Source of the DNA: JBEEPE01 sp041191265
GTDB lineage: Bacteria > Verrucomicrobiota > Verrucomicrobiia > Chthoniobacterales > Chthoniobacteraceae
Assembly: GCA_041191265.1 (NCBI GenBank)
Contig: JBEEPE010000210.1
Location: 1-15,175, forward strand
Direction: 5' to 3'
DNA: 15,175 nt
Part shown: one piece after another, positions 10,790 to 15,175 of the stretch
How positions within the stretch are numbered: the stretch's first letter is position 1
Layout of the letters: each line of letters begins with the position of its first letter
Made by a program: the position numbers and the translations under genes
Notes under the pieces: generated by a model
Told to the model about the DNA's origin: nothing
What the model saw: only the letters and a program-made list of their open reading frames with translations
Database searches by the model: none

Positions 10790-12087
10790 TTCGTTCCCGT
10801 TACGAGTTTGATGTCACGAGTGAGGCGCTGAGCAGGAGTCAGGGACTTGAGGTCAGGAATCATTTCAGCAAAATCCCCGAAGTTGGCGTTAATCAGCCAA
10901 ACGTCCTCTCCCTGCTTGGTTAAGCTGAAGAGCGTTTTCCAATACTTGTTGTTCTCCTTTCGGCCTGCGGTGAGATCATCGGCTGATGGATTGACGATAA
11001 TCAAGCGCAGGTGCGGGTTTGTTCGCACCGCTGCGAGGATCGGCTCAGACAAGTGGTCGTCATTGAATCCGAAGCCCGTAACAATGAGACAGGTGTTGGG
11101 CTCGCGCAGGACTGAGAAATACTGTGACACCAACTCAAGATGCGGCTGAACGTAGGATTGCTGATACTTTCCCTTTGCTGGGTAAATCAGGCAGGCTGAA
11201 TCCGGTTCCGGTTTCGGTTCCACCTCAATTTCATTTTCCGCCTTGCGGGACCAGTTGACCGACCCGTGGAGCTTGTAGATGTGGAAAACGCCTTCCAGTG
11301 GTGTCCCGACTTCGTCGCCCGTGGTTGGTCTGCGGACAATGTCATACAGGAAAAAGCGTGGATCGAATTGGCGGGGCTGCGTAAACGAAAACCCGTCGAG
11401 CACGACAAGGCCTTGCCGCCCTGCCGCAGTTTCAAAACAAAGATCGTAGTTCGTCGTGAAAAGTTTCAGTCGGGAGTCACGGACGCGACGGCGGGAAAGC
11501 CGGTGAAGAAAGGTGCGATGAGCGGCAAGTTGGTTTGAATCCGTTGGGTCGACAAACTCAGAGCACTTCTCTAAGATCACCCTCTTCGAGGCCGTAATGA
11601 AGTCGGTTACGTCTTTGCTGGTTTTAACTTGCAGGTAGGCTTCGCAGCGGGACAGGAGCGCTTCGATGTTTTCCTTCTCAGCAGCGAGGTCGTAATCGAT
11701 TTCCTTGATTACTTTGGCCGCAAGTTCAGAAACTTCACGTGGATCGAAAAGTTCACCGGGATTCGAATGCACACAGTAGTCCCACAAATCCCACATCGAA
11801 GGCCCTTTGGTGACTGGGCCGAGAGACGTTCCGCTACCTGCGAGAACAACGACGTGCTGCATTTGAAGAGACGAAAGCAGGAAGTTCTTCAGTTCCTCTT
11901 TGGCAGCCTTAGCCGCAGCCAAGATTCTTTGCTCCTCGGCTGGGTCAGTGCCCGCCGGGACATCCGGCTTCAACTCCTTCCATTCCGCAGCGTCGGGTCC
12001 AAAAAACATCGGCTTACCTGAGGTTGAAACCGCAGCGGGCGCGGCAGGCGGTGGCGGCGGCGGAGCGGGTGCGGCTGGTTTGCTCAT
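10786..12087 (-). CDS. SIR2-like NADase subunit of a SIR2-HerA defence pair
   Basis: SIR2-type defence proteins degrade NAD+ when infection is sensed. The 433-residue protein carries the SIR2 signature in order: AGSGTS at 83-88 for NAD binding, TTNYD at 211-215 with Asn213, KLHGS at 272-276 with the expected catalytic His274, and GFGFND at 338-343. Residues 4-20 form a Pro/Ala-rich, probably flexible N-terminal tail that is not part of the core fold. It sits 9 bases after the hsdS-end mini-ORF and overlaps HerA by ATGA. SIR2 plus HerA is a known anti-phage system; here it is nested in a type I restriction locus. What triggers it cannot be read from sequence. Confidence 0.93.
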   Translation of the reverse strand: MSKPAAPAPPPPPPAAPAAVSTSGKPMFFGPDAAEWKELKPDVPAGTDPAEEQRILAAAKAAKEELKNFLLSSLQMQHVVVLAGSGTSLGPVTKGPSMWDLWDYCVHSNPGELFDPREVSELAAKVIKEIDYDLAAEKENIEALLSRCEAYLQVKTSKDVTDFITASKRVILEKCSEFVDPTDSNQLAAHRTFLHRLSRRRVRDSRLKLFTTNYDLCFETAAGRQGLVVLDGFSFTQPRQFDPRFFLYDIVRRPTTGDEVGTPLEGVFHIYKLHGSVNWSRKAENEIEVEPKPEPDSACLIYPAKGKYQQSYVQPHLELVSQYFSVLREPNTCLIVTGFGFNDDHLSEPILAAVRTNPHLRLIIVNPSADDLTAGRKENNKYWKTLFSLTKQGEDVWLINANFGDFAEMIPDLKSLTPAQRLTRDIKLVTGTK

Positions 12088-12096
12088 AGATTTGTC

Positions 12097-12186
12097 TCAG
12101 TTAATGCTCAACTCCCCGCTCAGCAGCTTCGGCAGCAGCGTGTCGCGCAGGGTGGCGCTGAGAGGGGGCTGATGGTGTTTGCTCAT
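12097..12186 (-). pseudogene. hsdS 3'-end fragment (29-residue mini-ORF)
   Basis: The ORF begins ATG in ATGA overlap with the GIY-YIG stop (12183-12186). After about 11 residues it reads TLRDTLLPKLLSGELS, the exact C-terminal region of HsdS. 46 bases (12112-12157) are identical to 13073-13118. It ends 9 bases before the SIR2 gene. It is too short to act in DNA recognition. It looks like a duplicated gene end left by recombination, possibly kept because it feeds ribosomes to SIR2. Confidence 0.9.
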
Positions 12187-13034
12187 TCTTTGGCCTCGGC
12201 CTCCTGGAGGGCTTTGAGGGTTTTGCCGTCTTTCGTCTTCCAGTCCACGCGACCATTTGCGGCGCGTCCCTGCACGACTCCCGCCGCAGTGGAGGGTGAC
12301 GGGAAAACATAATCTTGGGCGAAAGCGTAACCATCCCCCGAAGGCTTCAAGACCCCGTTGGAAACCAAAGCGGCACGAAGCTCTTTCAGGTAGGCGTGAC
12401 AGGACGGAACTTCGCCTTTGACTGCGCCGCTCCCGGTCCGGACGACGAAACCTTCGTGCGTCTCCATTCCTTGGGCTTTGATGCCTTTGGAGGTGATGAA
12501 GAGCAGCTTGGCACTCTTCTGGATCGGCGCGGCAGCGGTGAACACGCTGAGACCAAGCACCGGAAAGCAGAGCATCATCTCCGAAAGGAAACCGTCGGCA
12601 TCCGCTGCATCAGCTTCCGAGAGAGATGGCAAAGCGGGCACGTTCCCATTGTCCAAAACGCACCGCTTGGCTTGCGCGGCCAAGGTGATCAAGCGGGATT
12701 CGATATACTGCACATGAGCCTTGTTCAGGTTCTCGTCTTTGCTCGTAAAGGCGGCGCAGCTCGTCCAAAAGTCCTTCTTGGCTGCATGTTGTTCGAGGCG
12801 CGGTTTGATCGGATCGCCCTCGCCGACATAGACGCGCGGCAACCCCGACTCTTCGGGCGGTCCAACAAGCACATAGACGCCGGTGCGCGTGAGTTCACGG
12901 CGGCTCTTCGCTTCGCCCATCAAAGCCCGGGGGATGACAATCCCCGCGCCGCTCCAGTTTGATTTCTCGATGGTGCGGAGACCGTCAGGATCACCGCCGG
13001 GAAGAAAAATCTTGATCGAGTAGGGCTTATTCAT
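12183..13034 (-). CDS. GIY-YIG nuclease-like protein with C-terminal DUF4357
   Basis: The 283-residue protein has a GIY-YIG-type core: TGVYVLVG at 51-58, RVYVGEG at 67-73, a conserved Arg79 in KPRLEQH, and Glu112 in YIESRL, the likely metal ligand. The first Tyr-containing strand reads GVY and the second VYVG, acceptable variants. The C-terminus (about 225-275, with GRAANGRVDWKTKDGKTL) matches DUF4357, a small domain often fused to GIY-YIG proteins. Members of this architecture often sit in type I restriction loci. Cleavage of a specific DNA is expected from the fold, but no substrate is known to me. The start overlaps the hsdS stop by ATGA; the stop overlaps the hsdS mini-ORF. Confidence 0.88.
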   Translation of the reverse strand: MNKPYSIKIFLPGGDPDGLRTIEKSNWSGAGIVIPRALMGEAKSRRELTRTGVYVLVGPPEESGLPRVYVGEGDPIKPRLEQHAAKKDFWTSCAAFTSKDENLNKAHVQYIESRLITLAAQAKRCVLDNGNVPALPSLSEADAADADGFLSEMMLCFPVLGLSVFTAAAPIQKSAKLLFITSKGIKAQGMETHEGFVVRTGSGAVKGEVPSCHAYLKELRAALVSNGVLKPSGDGYAFAQDYVFPSPSTAAGVVQGRAANGRVDWKTKDGKTLKALQEAEAKE

Positions 13035-14437
13035 CGGGCAGACAGCCTCCCGGTTGTTTGTTCGACGCTCAGCTCCCCGCTCAGCAGCTTCGGCAGCAGC
13101 GTGTCGCGCAGGGTGGCGAGGGTGCGGGATTGGTGGTCGTTGTCGGCCATCTTGAGGTGAATCCCGCTGACGGTCGTATCGAAGACTTTCAGCAAGGCAG
13201 GAGGCGGAACGACCATCTTCAACTGCCGTATATAAGTCACGGGCTGGGAGATGGACGGCACGCCAGTGGATGACGTGTTGGCGAGGAGGCGGTGCTGGCC
13301 TTCCGGCGTCTTGAAATACGAGGTGATGTAGAAAGGTGAGACCAAGGCGCGATTGCAGCGCATGTAGAATTGCCGCTGGGAGACGATGTAGCGCTCGTAG
13401 CGCGATGCTTCCGGGATGTAGGCGACTTGGCCGATGCTGCCAGCGTGGGTGAAGATGACATCGCCGCGTCGCACGTTGGAGCGCTTGAGTCGGTCGGCAT
13501 GTTCGACGGACACGAAGTTAAATTCCGAGTCATCGAGCAGAGTGCCGCGTAGATGCTGGCCGCTGACAACTGGAATGCCCTCGGGCACGAAGGTGGAGAC
13601 TTTGATATCGGAGCCGAACGGTCCCATGGCGACTCGTTCAGCGAGTTCATCAATGGTCTTAACCTGCCAACCGTGCGGGATGTGGCCCAGTTCTGTTTCA
13701 TCGAACGAGGCGGGAAAAATGGCGGCGGTGGCGGGGTCTAGCGCGAAGCGCCCCTCATCCCCGGCCCTTCTCCCAGTGGGATAAGGGTGGCCGGAAGGCC
13801 GGGTTGAGGGTTGATTTTGATCCATGTTCGAACGAACGGGATCAAAATCAACAAACCAGCTCTTGAACAGCGCCCGCGCCATCGCCTCCAGCGTCGCGTT
13901 CATGCGCCGGTTCACCTCGATCTTGTCGTCCAGCGCCCCAAGGACCGCCGCAATGGCTTTTTGCTCGGCGAGGGGCGGGAGTGGGACCTTGACCGTTTTG
14001 AGGTCACGCAGGTTGATGACTTGTTGAACCGAACCGAGCGACTGCGCTCCCAGTGCTGTTTGCCCGTCGCGAGACTGAAGGAAATAACTGACAAATCTGG
14101 TATCAATTCCGGGCTTTAGGCGGACCAAGCCGACTTGGCGGGCAATGTTTGCTCCTGCCAAAGTTGGCGGAGCGATGGCGATTTGTCCCGGATTACCGAC
14201 GAGCGAAACCAAGATTTCTCCGCCACGGAGTAACGTGCGGCGGTATTGCTGAGACACGTCGCGACCAATCGTGCGGAGTTGCTCCATCAGCACTCGCCCA
14301 CCAGCGATGTCGCCGCCACGCACAAACGGCACCTCGCCTTCTTCACCGGGCTTTACGACACCGTAAGTGATTGGCGTCTCTCTCTCGGTGAGGTCATCGA
14401 GCGGGATTGCGTCCCACGCTGTCGCTTCACCCGCCAT
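13031..14437 (-). CDS. hsdS: type I restriction specificity subunit S, with a REP in its hinge
   Basis: HsdS reads the bipartite target and holds two HsdM subunits. The 468-residue protein has two target recognition domains (about 10-150 and 255-410), each followed by a conserved helical region: PLAEQKAIAAVLGALDDKIEVNRRMNATLEAMA at about 154-187 and the C-terminal NDHQSRTLATLRDTLLPKLLSGEL. Between the first helical region and the second recognition domain, about 20 residues (210-229) are REP-encoded, and residues 203-209 come from a foldback. The frame is kept. Helix spacing sets the gap of the target in this family, although this insert lies after the first helix, so its effect is uncertain. 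The start overlaps hsdM by 11 bases, with a good ribosome site (GAGGGGG) 7 bases upstream. The specificity itself cannot be deduced. Confidence 0.95.
   Translation of the reverse strand: MAGEATAWDAIPLDDLTERETPITYGVVKPGEEGEVPFVRGGDIAGGRVLMEQLRTIGRDVSQQYRRTLLRGGEILVSLVGNPGQIAIAPPTLAGANIARQVGLVRLKPGIDTRFVSYFLQSRDGQTALGAQSLGSVQQVINLRDLKTVKVPLPPLAEQKAIAAVLGALDDKIEVNRRMNATLEAMARALFKSWFVDFDPVRSNMDQNQPSTRPSGHPYPTGRRAGDEGRFALDPATAAIFPASFDETELGHIPHGWQVKTIDELAERVAMGPFGSDIKVSTFVPEGIPVVSGQHLRGTLLDDSEFNFVSVEHADRLKRSNVRRGDVIFTHAGSIGQVAYIPEASRYERYIVSQRQFYMRCNRALVSPFYITSYFKTPEGQHRLLANTSSTGVPSISQPVTYIRQLKMVVPPPALLKVFDTTVSGIHLKMADNDHQSRTLATLRDTLLPKLLSGELSVEQTTGRLSAR
13751..13810. repeat. double-ended REP-like element in hsdS
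   Basis: Both ends carry heads, CCCTCATCC on the left and GGTTGAGGG on the right, around a TCTCCCAGTGGGATA core and a GGCCGGAAGGCC palindrome. It is read in HsdS as residues 210-229. The left flank GCGC-GAA-GCGC is a small hairpin; the right flank is a long foldback. Confidence 0.9.
13811..13851. repeat. long foldback hairpin abutting the hsdS REP
   Basis: The arms TTGATTTTGATCC (13811-13823) and GGATCAAAATCAA (13839-13851) are perfectly complementary over 13 bases. Further pairing of CGAAC with GTTCG inside gives about 18 paired bases. The distal arm is native hsdS (FVDFDP); the proximal one is its inverted copy, touching the REP head. Confidence 0.92.
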
Positions 14438-15175
14438 AACCCAGCCCCCTCAGGTTTGCTTTAATGGCATCCTCCAGTTTTGCGGACTCGGCGAACTGGG
14501 CGTGCAGTTCGGCGACGAGGCGCGGCATCTTTTCCTCGAAGGGGTCGCCGTCGTCTTCGACTTCCTCGGCGCCGACGTAGCGGCCGGGCGTTAAAACCCA
14601 GCTATGACCGGCGATGTCTTCTGTGGTGGCGGACTTACAGAAGCCGGCGACGTCTTCGTATTTCGCCGCAGGCGACTTGGGTGCAGGCACTGCCTGCCGC
14701 CAGAGGTGATAGGTGGAGGTGATCTTCTCCAAGTCGGCGTCGGTCAGCTCGCGGTGGACTCGGTCGATGAGGGTGCCGAGTTTGCGGGCGTCGATGAAGA
14801 GCGTTTGCTGGCGGCGGTCGCGGAAGCCGCGTTTCGTGTCGGCAGCTTTGTTTTTCGCGAGGAACCAGAGGCAGACGGGAATCTGCGTGCTGTAGAAGAG
14901 CTGGCCGGGGAGGGCGACCATGCAGTCCACGAGATCGGCCTCGATGAGCTTTTGCCGGATGTCGCCTTCGCCGGACTGGTTGGAGGACATGCTGCCATTG
15001 GCGAGGACGAAGCCGGCCATGCCCTGCGGGGCGAGGTGGTGGATGAAGTGCTGAACCCAGGCGAAGTTGGCGTTGCCCTTGGGCGGGACGCCGAACTGCC
15101 AGCGCACGTCGTCGTCCTTGCGGAACCAGTCGGAGTCGTTGAAGGGCGGGTTGGCGAGGACGTAGTCGGCGCGGA
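14427..15175 (-). CDS. hsdM: type I DNA methyltransferase subunit M, C-terminal part
   Basis: The gene runs off the right edge, so the start and the S-adenosylmethionine motif I are not seen; 248 residues to the stop at 14427 are present. The visible part begins RADYVLANPPFND, holding the NPPF motif of N6-adenine methyltransferases, then the conserved GNANFAWVQHFIHHLAPQG, FVLANGSMSS, IRQKLIEADLVDCMVALPGQLFYSTQIPVCLWFL and the helical C-terminus that contacts HsdS. HsdM with HsdS methylates the host target. It is first in the visible operon and overlaps hsdS by 11 bases. The operon promoter is probably further right, outside the window. Confidence 0.96.
   Translation of the reverse strand, partial: RADYVLANPPFNDSDWFRKDDDVRWQFGVPPKGNANFAWVQHFIHHLAPQGMAGFVLANGSMSSNQSGEGDIRQKLIEADLVDCMVALPGQLFYSTQIPVCLWFLAKNKAADTKRGFRDRRQQTLFIDARKLGTLIDRVHRELTDADLEKITSTYHLWRQAVPAPKSPAAKYEDVAGFCKSATTEDIAGHSWVLTPGRYVGAEEVEDDGDPFEEKMPRLVAELHAQFAESAKLEDAIKANLRGLGYGG

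Noticed and set aside
12097..12186. The 29-residue ORF as a toxin or antitoxin
   Set aside because: More than half of it is an exact copy of the hsdS 3' end; it has no hydrophobic or toxin-like character.

Overview
The window is a chromosomal defence locus of a GC-rich bacterium. The sequence alone does not fix the taxon. The dispersed CCCTCACCC-type palindromes and the gene content would suit a Verrucomicrobiota-like or other environmental lineage, but this is a weak inference. A tRNA-Gly(TCC) with an encoded CCA and a rho-independent terminator sits at the left edge (36-143). A 430-base stretch without a recognisable gene follows. All protein genes from 576 to the right edge lie on the minus strand as one compact operon-like block, transcribed right to left.

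In transcription order the block holds: hsdM (partial, runs off the window), hsdS, a GIY-YIG/DUF4357 nuclease, a 29-residue mini-ORF that copies the 3' end of hsdS, a SIR2-domain protein, a HerA-family ATPase, an hsdR 5' fragment, a RhuM-family protein, a second hsdR 5' fragment followed by another scrap of the hsdS end, a Fic protein, a third hsdR 5' fragment, a frameshifted AlbA_2/HATPase protein, and the full hsdR. So it is a type I restriction-modification locus whose hsdS-hsdR interval has filled with other genes, including a complete SIR2-HerA two-gene system. Most junctions are ATGA/GTGA overlaps, which suggests translational coupling along one long transcript.

Two kinds of genomic scar stand out. 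First, partial copies of the hsdR start and the hsdS end separate the accessory genes, as if each accessory gene had once been the direct neighbour of hsdR and the locus grew by repeated recombination at its own gene ends. Second, REP-like palindromes have entered coding DNA repeatedly and in frame: six in hsdR, one double-ended element in hsdS, and two in the hsdR fragments. One pair, with its CCCTCACC-type ends pointing outwards, carries a whole DUF559 (VSR-like nuclease) domain inside the HsdR motor domain. At several REP ends the abutting DNA is an inverted copy of the neighbouring host sequence, giving perfect or near-perfect hairpins (clearest at 3621-3647, 3861-3884, 4077-4102 and 13811-13851).

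Likely roles: HsdM, HsdS and HsdR modify and cleave DNA. SIR2-HerA would deplete NAD+ on phage infection. Fic, RhuM, AlbA_2 and GIY-YIG proteins are typical passengers of such loci with less certain roles. Whether HsdR still cleaves is open, because one REP lies a few residues before its catalytic Asp and another unit splits the motor.
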